This document shows positions 16,000-23,906 of a stretch of DNA of 25,654 bases, piece after piece. The translations under genes were made by a program, and so were the position numbers. The notes beneath the pieces are model-generated. The model was not told the origin of the DNA and made no database searches. It was given only the letters and a program-made list of their open reading frames with translations. This DNA comes from DATAGF01 sp963813355 (GTDB taxonomy: Bacteria; Actinomycetota; Thermoleophilia; Miltoncostaeales; Miltoncostaeaceae). Location of the stretch: the NCBI GenBank assembly GCA_963813355.1, contig CAWEYS010000002.1, positions 1 through 25,654 on the forward strand. Reading direction: 5' to 3'. Each line of letters begins with the position of its first letter. The first letter of the stretch is position 1.

Positions 16000-18411
16000 A
16001 TGGAGTTCCTGATCCTTGGGCCGCTCGAGGCGCGCGTCGGTGAGCGCACCCTCCCCCTGGGCGGGCCAAAGCAGCGCTCGCTGCTCGCCCTGCTGCTGCT
16101 GCACCGCAACGAGGCCGTCTCGACCGACCGGCTGACCGACGGCCTCTGGGGCGAGCAGCCGCCGGCGACGGCCGGGAAGGTCGTCCAGGTGTACGTCTCG
16201 CGGCTGCGGCGGCTGCTGGGGCCCTCGCAGGAGGGAGGCGGGCGGCTGGTGACGCGACCCCCCGGCTACCTGCTCAGGCTCGATCCCGACGAGCTCGACC
16301 TGGACCGCTTCGAGGCCCTGGTCGAGCGGGCGGGCCGGGCCATGGCGACGGGAGACGCGGCCGCGGCGGCGGAGGCCCTCCGCCGGGGGCTGGCGCTGTG
16401 GCGCGGGCCCGCCCTCGCCGACCTGGCCTTCGAGCCCTTCGCCCAGGCGGCAGCCGCCCGCCTGGAAGAGCAGCGGCTGGCGGCCCTCGAGAGCCGCCTC
16501 GAGGCCGACCTCGCCCTCGGCCGTGCCCCCGAGCTGATCGGCGAGCTCGGCGCCCTGGTGGGCGAGCATCCGCTGAGGGAGCGCCTGCGGCGTTCCCTCG
16601 TGCTCGCCCTCTACCGCGCCGGCCGCCAGGCCGAGGCGCTGGAGGCATACCGGGCCGCCCGACGGGCCCTGGTCCAGGACCTGGGGATCGAGCCGGGCCC
16701 CGAGCTGGCCGAGCTCGAGGGCGCCATCCTTCGCCACGACCCCGGCCTGGCGCTCCGATCCTCGCCCGCCTCACCGGTGCCGCCCGCGCCCGATCCGCCG
16801 ACCACGCCGGCACCACCCCCGCCCCGACCGGCCCCGGAGGGCGAGCGCAAGCATGTGACGGTCCTGTTCTGCGACATCGTGGGCTCGACCGCCCTCATGG
16901 AGCGCTTGGGCGCCGAGGCGATGCACGAGCTGCTGGGCCGCTTCCACGAGCTCGCGCGCGACGAGGTGGGCCGCTACGGCGGCACGGTGAGCAAGCTGCT
17001 GGGAGACGGCTTCATGGCCCTGATGGGCGCGCCGGCCGCCCACGAGGACCACGCCCTGCGGGCGGTGCTGGCCGCCCTCGGGCTCCGGCGCCGGCTGGCC
17101 GAGGGCGCACTCGCGAGCGACGATTCCGCCGTGCCGATCCGGGTCCGCATGGGGCTCGACAGCGGGCTGGTCGTGCTCGCGAGCATGGGCGACCCCGGCG
17201 CCGAGCCGACGGCGATCGGGGAGATCGTCGTCGTGGCCGAGCGGCTCCAGCGCCTGGCTGAGCCCGGCGCGATCCTGGCCGGTGAGGCAACCGCCCGGCT
17301 GGTGGCCGGCGCCGTACGGGTCGAGCAGGTGGGACCGGTGCAGGTGGAGGGCAGGACCGACCCGGTCAGCGCCCACCGCATCGTGGGGATCGGGCCGCAA
17401 AGGTCCCCCCAGGGAGGACTCGAGGCGAGGCCCCTCGGGCGCTTCGTCGGCCGCGAGCGGGTGCTCGCCGAGCTCGAGGAGGCGGTAACGCAGGCGCGCA
17501 CGGGCCGTGGCCAGGTGGTCGGCATCGTCGGGGAGCCCGGCATGGGCAAGTCGCGCCTGGTCATCGAGCTGCGCCGCTCTCTGAGCGGGGAGCGGATCAC
17601 GCTGACCGAGGGGCGCTGCCTGTCCTACGGAAGTTCGACCCCGTACCTGCCGGTGAGGGATCACATCCGCGCGACCTGCGGGATCACCGAGGCCGACACG
17701 AGCGGCGCGGTGAGGGAGAAGCTCCGCTTCTCGCTCGACGAGATCGGCCTCGATCCCGACCAGTGCAAGCCCTTTCTCCTGCACCTGCTCGGGGCCGAGG
17801 AGCAGGACGAGGCGCTCGCCGGCCTCACTCCCGAGGCCGTGCGGGCGCGCACCTCCGAGACCCTCGTCCAGATGGCGCTCAATGGGAGCCGCCGCCGTCC
17901 GCTCGTGCTCGTGTACGAGGACCTGCATTGGGTGGACACCCTCAGCGACGAGGCCCTGGCGGCCCTCGCGGACAACCTCCAGGGCTCCGCGATCCTCCTC
18001 CTTTGCACCTATCGTCCCGGGTACCGGGCTCCCTGGCTGGGCCTCTCCTACGCGCGGCAGCTGTCGCTGCAGCCCCTCAGCCCCGCTGAGAGCGCCGACG
18101 TGATCCGCGGGGCCCTGGGCGGCGACGAGCTCCCCGGGCGGCTCGCCCAGGTGACGATCGAGCGGGCCGAGGGCAACCCCTTCTTCGCGCAGGAGCTGGC
18201 GCGGGCGTTCCGCGACGGGCACGACGAGGGGGCACCGACCGGCGTCCCGGGGACCGTCCGCGACGTGCTGGCGGCCCGCATCGACCTCCTGGCCGAGGAG
18301 CCGCGCCGGCTCCTGCGGACGGCGTCGGTGATCGGCCGCGAGTTCTCGCTCCCGCTGCTCGAGCCGCTGTGGGAGGAGGGGTCGCGCTCGAGCCCCACCT
18401 GGGGCAGCTGA
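16000..18411 (+). CDS. BTAD regulator fused to class III nucleotidyl cyclase and AAA/STAND ATPase (N-terminal and central parts)
   Basis: The start MEFLILGPLEARVGERTLPL was chosen over the upstream ATG at 15964 because it aligns with the paralogue at 7906. Domains: OmpR-type winged helix (~1-95), BTAD (~100-245), proline-rich linker (~250-285), class III cyclase (~287-460), ATPase (~475-790). In the cyclase, metal-binding Asp292 (VLFCDIVGST) and Asp336 (LLGDGFMAL) and an adenine-selecting type Lys332 are present. The transition-state Asn of the GDxVNxAxRL motif is replaced by Val411 (GEIVVVAERLQ), while Arg415 stays, so catalysis may be weak or lost. The ATPase has Walker A GEPGMGKS (~511) and Walker B VLVYEDLHWVD (~636-646). 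The product should be a cytoplasmic DNA-binding signal integrator. The frame breaks near 18378 and the C-terminal TPR part continues separately. Confidence 0.88.
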   Translation: MEFLILGPLEARVGERTLPLGGPKQRSLLALLLLHRNEAVSTDRLTDGLWGEQPPATAGKVVQVYVSRLRRLLGPSQEGGGRLVTRPPGYLLRLDPDELDLDRFEALVERAGRAMATGDAAAAAEALRRGLALWRGPALADLAFEPFAQAAAARLEEQRLAALESRLEADLALGRAPELIGELGALVGEHPLRERLRRSLVLALYRAGRQAEALEAYRAARRALVQDLGIEPGPELAELEGAILRHDPGLALRSSPASPVPPAPDPPTTPAPPPPRPAPEGERKHVTVLFCDIVGSTALMERLGAEAMHELLGRFHELARDEVGRYGGTVSKLLGDGFMALMGAPAAHEDHALRAVLAALGLRRRLAEGALASDDSAVPIRVRMGLDSGLVVLASMGDPGAEPTAIGEIVVVAERLQRLAEPGAILAGEATARLVAGAVRVEQVGPVQVEGRTDPVSAHRIVGIGPQRSPQGGLEARPLGRFVGRERVLAELEEAVTQARTGRGQVVGIVGEPGMGKSRLVIELRRSLSGERITLTEGRCLSYGSSTPYLPVRDHIRATCGITEADTSGAVREKLRFSLDEIGLDPDQCKPFLLHLLGAEEQDEALAGLTPEAVRARTSETLVQMALNGSRRRPLVLVYEDLHWVDTLSDEALAALADNLQGSAILLLCTYRPGYRAPWLGLSYARQLSLQPLSPAESADVIRGALGGDELPGRLAQVTIERAEGNPFFAQELARAFRDGHDEGAPTGVPGTVRDVLAARIDLLAEEPRRLLRTASVIGREFSLPLLEPLWEEGSRSSPTWGS

Positions 18412-19889
18412 AGCGCCTGGAGTTCATCTACGAGCGGATCGACCCCGAGAAGCCGAGATACGTCTTCGTTCACGCGCTCACCCACGAGGTCGCCTACGAG
18501 GGCCTCCTGCTGAGCAGGCGCCGCGCCCTGCACGAGGCGGTCGGGCAGATGCTCGAGCGCCAGTACGCGGACCGGCTCGACGAGGTGGTCGACCTCCTCG
18601 CCCACCACTACTCGAGGACGGAGCGAAGCGGCAAGGCGGTCGAGTACCTGAGCCGGTCCGCCGAGAAGGCCGTCCGGGCTATGCGAATGCCGAGGCCACC
18701 CAGGCTCTCGAGGAGGCCCTTCCCCACGCCGAGCGGCTGCCCGGCCGAGGGACGCGAGTCGCGCGTGCTCGCCTTGGTGGTGCGCCTGGTCAGCTCGCTG
18801 TACTATCGACGGCGCGCCGTCGAGGACTGCCGCGACCTGCTGATCAGCTACCGGCCGAGGGTTGACGCCCTCGGGGATCCGCGGCTCGCCGGCGAGTTCT
18901 ACTTCTGGCTGGGGCAGATCTACGGCACAGTCGGGGACTCCACCGGGTCGGAGCGCTTCGCCATGCATGCGATCGAGGAGGCCGGGCGGGCGGGCGACGG
19001 CACGACGATCGGAAAGGCCCGCATCATGCTGGCATGGGAGGGCTTCTTCACCGGCCGGTACGCGGAGGGGGCGGAGCACGCGCGGGCCGCGGTCGACGCG
19101 CTCGAGGCGACCGAGGAGTGGTGGTGGCTCGGCTACGCTCTCGGCTGGGAGGCCGTCAATCGAGATGAGCCTCGGCGCCTTCGACGCCGCGCTCGGGCTG
19201 GTCGAGACGTCGCGGGGCGATCGGGCGCGAGCAGGCAGGACCCGCGCCTGCAGAGCTACGGCGCCTGGATGAGGGGCCGGATACGCGCCATGCGTGGCGA
19301 CTGGGAGGCCGCCATCGCGGACCTCAGCGAGAGCCTGGAGCGCTCGCCGGAGCCGCTGAACAGCGCGTACGCGATGGGCTGGCTGGGTTTCACCCATCGC
19401 GAGAAAGGCGACACGATCGGGCCATCGCGCTTCTCGAGCAGTCGGTCGCGTCGATGACGGAGTTTCACTACCGGCGCATCGTCTGCGTCTTCAGCGGCTT
19501 CCTGGCCGGGGCATATCGCTCGGCCGGGCAGGATCGAGGAGGCCCGCGAGGCCGCCGAGGGAGCGCTCTCCCTCGAGCCGGAGGAACTGCGGCTACCCCT
19601 GGTCCATCGCGCTCGCGCAACGGGAGCTCGGTCGGGTCGACCTGGCGGCCGGCGACCTGGCGAGCGCCGAGAGCCGCCTCGACGAGGCGCTCGAGGCGTT
19701 CACGGGATGGACGCCCTCTTCGAGGCCGCCGTCACCCGTCTCGACCTGGCCGAGCTCGCGCGCCGCCGGGGGCGGGACGAGGAAGCGGCCCGGCTCCTCG
19801 AGATCTGCCGCCAGAGCTTCGCCGCGATGGGCTCACCGTCTTATCTGGCGCGCACGGAGTCGCTCGCGCGCCGTCACGACGGAGGTTGA
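18369..19889 (+). pseudogene. TPR-containing C-terminus of the BTAD-cyclase-ATPase protein, multiply frameshifted
   Basis: The continuation starts in a new frame (VALEPHLGQLKRLEFIYERI ... FVHALTHEVAYEGLL), the usual region after the ATPase of cyclase/LuxR-type regulators. Coherent TPR-like text then hops frame repeatedly, near 18680, 18748, 19158, 19237, 19420, 19520, 19585 and 19705: YANAEATQALEEALPHAERL, MSLGAFDAALGLVETSRGD, AIALLEQSVASMTEFHYRR, RIEEAREAAEGALSLEPEEL and finally MDALFEAAVTRLDLAELARR ending at TGA 19887-19889. This many breaks in about 1.2 kb is far denser than in the rest of the window, so either the tail is decaying or this stretch was read very poorly. A full-length protein would be about 1290 aa. 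Confidence 0.7.
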
Positions 19890-19905
19890 CGTCGAGCTGT
19901 TGGGC

Positions 19906-19925
19906 GACCCCGGGGGGCGGGGGTC
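19906..19925 (+). terminator. Hairpin after the BTAD-cyclase gene
   Basis: GACCCC (19906-19911) pairs with GGGGTC (19920-19925) across a G-rich 8-nt loop, 16 nt after the TGA. It has no T-run. The stretch 19926-20021 shows no gene that I can support. Confidence 0.4.
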
Positions 19926-20021
19926 GGGATGCCGATCGGCCCGCTCCTGGTCGCCCTCGGCCTGCCCGGCCTTCCTCGAGACCGACGCCGAAGCGGCCAC
20001 GGGGCCGCGTGCGGCGACCCC

Positions 20022-20040
20022 GCCCCGTCAGCTTCGGGGC
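20022..20040 (-). terminator. Hairpin after the small minus-strand gene
   Basis: GCCCCG (20022-20027) and CGGGGC (20035-20040) form a perfect 6-bp stem with a 7-nt loop directly downstream of the stop at 20042. Confidence 0.45.
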
Positions 20041-20041
20041 G

Positions 20042-20215
20042 TCAGCGCGGCGCCGGGTCGAACCCGGCCGCGGGCAGCGGCCCCTGCGCGGCGCGGCGCG
20101 CCCGGCGGCGCAGCCGGAGGCGGCCCACCCGCGTTGCCGCGCGGGCCATCTCGGCCTCGCGGTGGCGGTCGGCGACGATCGTCGCGGCCAGCTCCTGCCT
20201 CAGCGTGGGGTGCAT
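20042..20215 (-). CDS. Small basic protein of 57 aa, unknown function
   Basis: The frame starts with ATG at 20215, preceded by GGGAGAGGGAG, a strong purine-rich ribosome binding site, and ends with TGA at 20042-20044. The product begins MHPTLRQELAATIVADRHRE, continues with an amphipathic helical stretch and then an arginine-rich block (RLRLRRRARRA), ending in PAAGFDPAPR. Small proteins with a similar M-H/N-P-x-L start and Arg-rich middle occur widely in actinomycetes without known role (from memory). It follows the LuxR gene by 94 bp on the same strand, with hairpins before and after, so it may be a separate short transcript. It cannot be assigned a function from sequence. Confidence 0.6.
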   Translation of the reverse strand: MHPTLRQELAATIVADRHREAEMARAATRVGRLRLRRRARRAAQGPLPAAGFDPAPR

Positions 20216-20265
20216 CTCCCTCTCCCATCCCTCGTTGCGCCACCCACGCTACGAGGGGCGGGGTG

Positions 20266-20280
20266 CCCCGCACATCGGGG
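20266..20280 (-). terminator. Hairpin after the LuxR gene
   Basis: CCCCG-CACAT-CGGGG is a perfect 5-bp stem with 5-nt loop, 30-44 nt beyond the stop of the LuxR gene (TAG 20310-20312). Flanking GGGGTGCC (20260-20267) and GGCACCCC (20303-20310) could form an outer pairing. Confidence 0.4.
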
Positions 20281-20309
20281 CGGCCCCCCTATCTTTGGCC
20301 GCGGCACCC

Positions 20310-22895
20310 CTACCTCGCGGGCGCGTCCCCCCCATCGCGGGCGGCGCGCGCCGCCTCCTGGCGCGACGCGGCCCCGAGCTTGCGGCGGGCCGAGGCGACG
20401 TGGTGCTCCACGGTGCGCGCCGACAGCACCAGCCTCTCGGCGATCTCCGGGTTCGACAGGCCCTCGCCGACGAGGTCGAGCACCTCGAGCTCCCGCGCCG
20501 ACAGGCCCGCCGGGTGGGCGCGGGTGGACGCCCGCGGGCCGCGGGGTATGCGCGGGGCGCCGAGCTGGCGCAGGCGCGTCCGCACCCGGGCGGCGACGGG
20601 CGCCGCGCCGAGCGCGTCGAGCGCCTCGAGGGCCTCCAGCAGCGCGTCCGGGTCGTCGGCGCCGATGAGTGCGAGGGCGCGCTCGTAGGGCGCTCCGAGG
20701 GCGGCCCACTCCGCCGCCGCACCGCGATGGTCGCCCTCGATCTCGAGGGCGTAGGGGGTCAGGCACGGCTCGGGGGGCTCGGCCAGCAGGCCGGCCCGCG
20801 CCCGCCACACGGCGAGCTCGCCGATGTCCCGCCCGCCCCCGCGCTCCAGGGCGAGCTCGAACGTCTCCGCCGTGACGGCGTCGATCTGCGCGGCGTCGCC
20901 CGCCAGCCAGGCGTGCTCGGCGCGGGCGGCCGCGATGGGCCTGAGGCGCTGGAGCTCCTGGGTGGAGCGGGCGATCTCCCAGGCCTCCGCGAGCCGGGGG
21001 GCGGGGTCCTCGCCGCCGCGCCGCAGGTCGACGAGGGCCGAGACCTGGAGGCTCGGGACGCGGTGGGTGGTGGGGCCACCGGACGCCCAGGCCCCGGCGG
21101 CGTGGGCGGCGGCGGCGTCCCAGTCGCCTGACCAGAGGTTGATGAGGCCCAGGACCGCCGAGATGTAGGTCGCGAAGCCCCACTGGTCGCGCTCGCTGGC
21201 GAGCGCCAGCGCGCGCTCGGCCGTGTCGCGCGCCAGGTCGAGCCAGACGACGTCGTTGAAGCTCCACGAGAGGTTGGTGAGCGCGCGGCAGGCGTGCTCG
21301 TCGAGCCCGGCCGCCATGGCCCGCTCGAGGCCCCGCTCGAGGAGCTCCTGGCCCTCGTCGAAGGCCTCGCCCATCATCAGAGCCGTACCGAGGTTGGTCT
21401 CGGCGTGGGCGAGCGTCTCCTCGTCGCCCAGCTCGCCGGCCAGGGCGATGGCCCGCCCGGCGTGCTCCACGGCGTCGGGGGTGCGCTGGGCGAGCATCGC
21501 GACCTGGGAGCGGTTGCTGTGCGCCATCGCGAGCTGCCGGGTGGGCCCGAGCGGCTCCAGGATGGCCACCGCCTCCTCGGCCGCCCGCTCGGCCTCCACC
21601 GGGTCCTGGGTCCACCAGCTCACGCGCGACATCCAGCGCAGCGAGGCGCCGAGCGCGAGCGGGTCGCCGAGCTCGCGGCGCAGCGCCACCGCCTTCACGC
21701 GCGCGTCGAGGGCGAGGGGCGCGTCGTCCACGTGGTAGCCCTCCACCGACGCCTCCTCGAGCGCCAGGGCGCGCTCCTCCGGCGGCAGCAGGTCCAGATG
21801 AGGCAGGACCCGGCTGTAGAGGGCGGCGGCCTCCCGGTGGGACCGGGCCGCTCCCGCCCGGCGCGCCGCCGCGAGCCCGTGCTCGAGCAGGGCGGCCGGG
21901 TCGCCTGCGGCCTCGGCGTGGTGGGCCAGGCGCGCGGGCTCGGCGCCGATGTCCAGCAGCGCCTCGAGCACCGCCCGGTTGAGCTCGCGGCGGCGCGCGC
22001 CGGCCAGGCCCTCTTCGACGGCCCTGCGCCCGAGCTCGTGGCGAAAGCGGACGTGGCCGTCGTCCACCACCACCGCCAGGCCGCGCTGCTCGCACTCGGC
22101 GACCGCGCCGGCGCCCTCCTGACCGAGGCAGTGCTCAAGCACGGCGAGCTCGGTGCGGGCCGGGACCACGCTCATCATCTCCAGCGCCGAGCGGGCCGGC
22201 GGCGAGAGCCGCGCCGCCCGCGCCAGCACGGCGTCGCGGACCGTCGGGGGCGTCCGCTCCAGCCCGGCACCGATCGCCTCGGTCACGAAGAAGGGGTTGC
22301 CCGCCGTCGCCTCGTGCAGGGCGGCGACGTCGCCGCCGTCGCCGGCCAGCTCGCCCACGGCCTCCAGGCTCAGCGGCGCCAGCTCCACCCGCCGCGCGCG
22401 GCCGGGCGAGACCGCGGCGGCCACCCGCCGGAGCGGGTGGTCGGCGGCGAGCTCGTCGTCGCGGAAGGTGATGACGAGGAGCGTGGCGGCGCGGTCGATG
22501 CGCCGAGCGAGGAACATGAGGAGGTCGAGGGTCGCCTCGTCCGCCCAGTGGGCGTCCTCGATGACGCAGAGTGTCGGCTCGCGGCCGAGCTCGGCGAGCA
22601 CTGCGGCGAGGGCGTCGATGCGCCCGGGCGCGCGCAGCGCCTCGCCGAGCTCCGGGGCGTCGCCGGACGCGATGTCCAGGAACGGCCCGAGCGGCCGCGC
22701 GACGGCCAGGTCGTCGCAGGCCCCCCAGAGCACGCGCGCCGAGGCGGCGCGGTCGCCGGCGAAGCGCGCGACGAGGCTGGTCTTGCCGATGCCGGCCTCG
22801 CCGCTGACGAGGGCCACGACGCCCCGGCCCTCGGCCGCCTCGGCGAGGGCCGATTCGAGCTGGGCGAGCGCCGCGTCGCGCTCGAGGAGACGCAT
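20310..22895 (-). CDS. LuxR-family transcriptional regulator of the LAL type (AAA ATPase - TPR - HTH)
   Basis: This 861-aa gene is the longest unbroken one in the window. Residues 1-~260 are a STAND-type ATPase with Walker A GEAGIGKT (32-39) and Walker B TLCVIEDAHWAD (~108-119); the following ~450 residues are helical TPR-like repeats; the last ~65 residues are a LuxR/GerE helix-turn-helix (GLSARELEVLDLVGEGLSNP, then RTVEHHVASARRKL). MalT-like LAL regulators bind a small effector and ATP, oligomerise, and activate transcription, often of catabolic or secondary-metabolite genes (family knowledge). The effector is not predictable here. ATG at 22895 has AGGA 8 nt upstream; TAGGAT just before it could also be a -10 box for a near-leaderless mRNA. 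It is divergent from the gene at 22955 across only 59 bp, so it may control that two-gene unit. Confidence 0.93.
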   Translation of the reverse strand: MRLLERDAALAQLESALAEAAEGRGVVALVSGEAGIGKTSLVARFAGDRAASARVLWGACDDLAVARPLGPFLDIASGDAPELGEALRAPGRIDALAAVLAELGREPTLCVIEDAHWADEATLDLLMFLARRIDRAATLLVITFRDDELAADHPLRRVAAAVSPGRARRVELAPLSLEAVGELAGDGGDVAALHEATAGNPFFVTEAIGAGLERTPPTVRDAVLARAARLSPPARSALEMMSVVPARTELAVLEHCLGQEGAGAVAECEQRGLAVVVDDGHVRFRHELGRRAVEEGLAGARRRELNRAVLEALLDIGAEPARLAHHAEAAGDPAALLEHGLAAARRAGAARSHREAAALYSRVLPHLDLLPPEERALALEEASVEGYHVDDAPLALDARVKAVALRRELGDPLALGASLRWMSRVSWWTQDPVEAERAAEEAVAILEPLGPTRQLAMAHSNRSQVAMLAQRTPDAVEHAGRAIALAGELGDEETLAHAETNLGTALMMGEAFDEGQELLERGLERAMAAGLDEHACRALTNLSWSFNDVVWLDLARDTAERALALASERDQWGFATYISAVLGLINLWSGDWDAAAAHAAGAWASGGPTTHRVPSLQVSALVDLRRGGEDPAPRLAEAWEIARSTQELQRLRPIAAARAEHAWLAGDAAQIDAVTAETFELALERGGGRDIGELAVWRARAGLLAEPPEPCLTPYALEIEGDHRGAAAEWAALGAPYERALALIGADDPDALLEALEALDALGAAPVAARVRTRLRQLGAPRIPRGPRASTRAHPAGLSARELEVLDLVGEGLSNPEIAERLVLSARTVEHHVASARRKLGAASRQEAARAARDGGDAPAR

Positions 22896-22954
22896 GGACG
22901 GATCCTAGACCCGGACGCCGGGACGCGGATCGCGGTCTCGGCCGTACGGGGGGC

Positions 22955-23489
22955 ATGACCATCACGCGCAGGACCTCCATGCTCCTCGCCCTGGCCGCGG
23001 CGGCCGCCGCCCTCCTGGCCGGCGCGGGGACGGCCGCCGGCGGCGGCTTCTCGACCACCACCCTCGACTCCCTCGCCGCTCAACCCGCAGGCGGGTGAGA
23101 CGGTCGCCGTGGGCTACACGATCAAGATGCACGGCGTCACGCCGGTCCACGTCGACGACACGGGCATCGCCATCGTCGGGAGCGACGGCGCGCGGACGGT
23201 CTTCCGGGGACGGGGCGACGGCCCCGTGGGCCACTACGTCGCCGACGTCCGCTTCCCCTCGGCCGGCTCCTGGACCTGGGAGGCCGTGCAGGGCGAGAGC
23301 GGCGTCACCGTGCAGGAGCTCGGGTCGGTCAACGTCGCCGCCGGGCCCGCGGCCGCTCCGCCGCAGGCCGGCGACGCGTCCGGCGGCGGGCCGGGCGCGG
23401 CGTCCTGGGCGCTGCTGGCGGCCACGATCGCGACCGCGGCGCTGCTGGCGGTCGTGGCCCTGCGGCCCGGCCGCGCGCCGGCCGGCTGA
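22955..23489 (+). CDS. Secreted small beta-domain protein (FixH/YtkA/CopC-like) with C-terminal membrane anchor
   Basis: ATG at 22955 follows GGGGGG. Residues 1-28 form a signal peptide (RRTSMLLALAAAAAALLAGA). One extra G near 23072 breaks the frame: TTTLDSL continues as PLNPQAGETVAVGYTIKMHG in the next frame. The core (HVDDTGIAIVGSDGARTVFR, HYVADVRFPSAGSWTWEAVQ) has the pattern of small extracytoplasmic beta-sandwich domains of the FixH/YtkA/CopC kind, known from copper and cytochrome-oxidase contexts; the family assignment is by pattern and modest. A hydrophobic helix near the C-terminus (ASWALLAATIATAALLAVVA) anchors it. It ends at TGA 23487-23489, three bases before the cytochrome gene, so the two are probably one operon. 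Confidence 0.65.
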
Positions 23490-23492
23490 CCG

Positions 23493-23906
23493 GTGGGGCG
23501 GCGGGCCGCGATCGCGGTCCTGGCCGTCGCGGTCGTCGGGCTCGCGGTCGCCACCGCCCTGACCTGGGACAGCGGCGGCGGCGGCGGCGAGCCGGCCTCG
23601 ACGCCGGCGGCGCCCGCCGCCGAGGCCGTCCTCGACGGCGAGTCGCTGTTCGCGGCGAAGGGCTGCGTCGTCTGCCACCTCGGCCCCGGCAGGACCGAGG
23701 GCTTCGGGATCGGCCCGGACCTGCGGAGCCTGGCGGCCTCGGGATCGCGCGTGCCCGGGCTCTCGGAGCGCGGGTACGTGCGCCAGTCGATCCTCTCCCC
23801 CGCGGCCTTCGTGGTGGCCGGGTTCGGCGCGATGCCGCAGCTCGAGGTGGGCGAAGCCGATGCCGACGCGCTCGTCGACTACCTGCTGCCCGGCGGCACG
23901 AGCTAG
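23493..23906 (+). CDS. Membrane-anchored monohaem cytochrome c
   Basis: GTG at 23493, three bases after the previous stop. An N-terminal helix (RRAAIAVLAVAVVGLAVATA) anchors the protein with its C-terminal domain outside. After a Gly/Pro/Ala linker comes a class I cytochrome c fold with haem-binding CVVCH (residues 58-62) and a likely distal methionine in GFGAMPQLEVGEADADALVD; GPDLRSLAA and YVRQSILSP lie between, as in cytochrome c of oxidase or redox-enzyme electron transfer chains. Length 137 aa, intact. The partner upstream suggests a periplasm-like electron transfer or copper-related role. Its stop overlaps the convergent gene's stop in CTAG (23903-23906). Confidence 0.88.
   Translation: MGRRAAIAVLAVAVVGLAVATALTWDSGGGGGEPASTPAAPAAEAVLDGESLFAAKGCVVCHLGPGRTEGFGIGPDLRSLAASGSRVPGLSERGYVRQSILSPAAFVVAGFGAMPQLEVGEADADALVDYLLPGGTS

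Noticed and set aside
16000..17400. Plain adenylate cyclase gene separate from the BTAD regulator
   Set aside because: The frame is continuous from the winged helix through the cyclase to the ATPase, so it is one fused protein.
7967..19889. Repeated 13-mer ACGGAGGTTGACG at about 7967 and 19878
   Set aside because: One copy lies in a promoter region and the other at the end of a coding region; only the short core matches, so it is probably chance.
21294..22958. Plus-strand 554-aa open frame
   Set aside because: It is antisense to the intact LuxR gene; no domain pattern.
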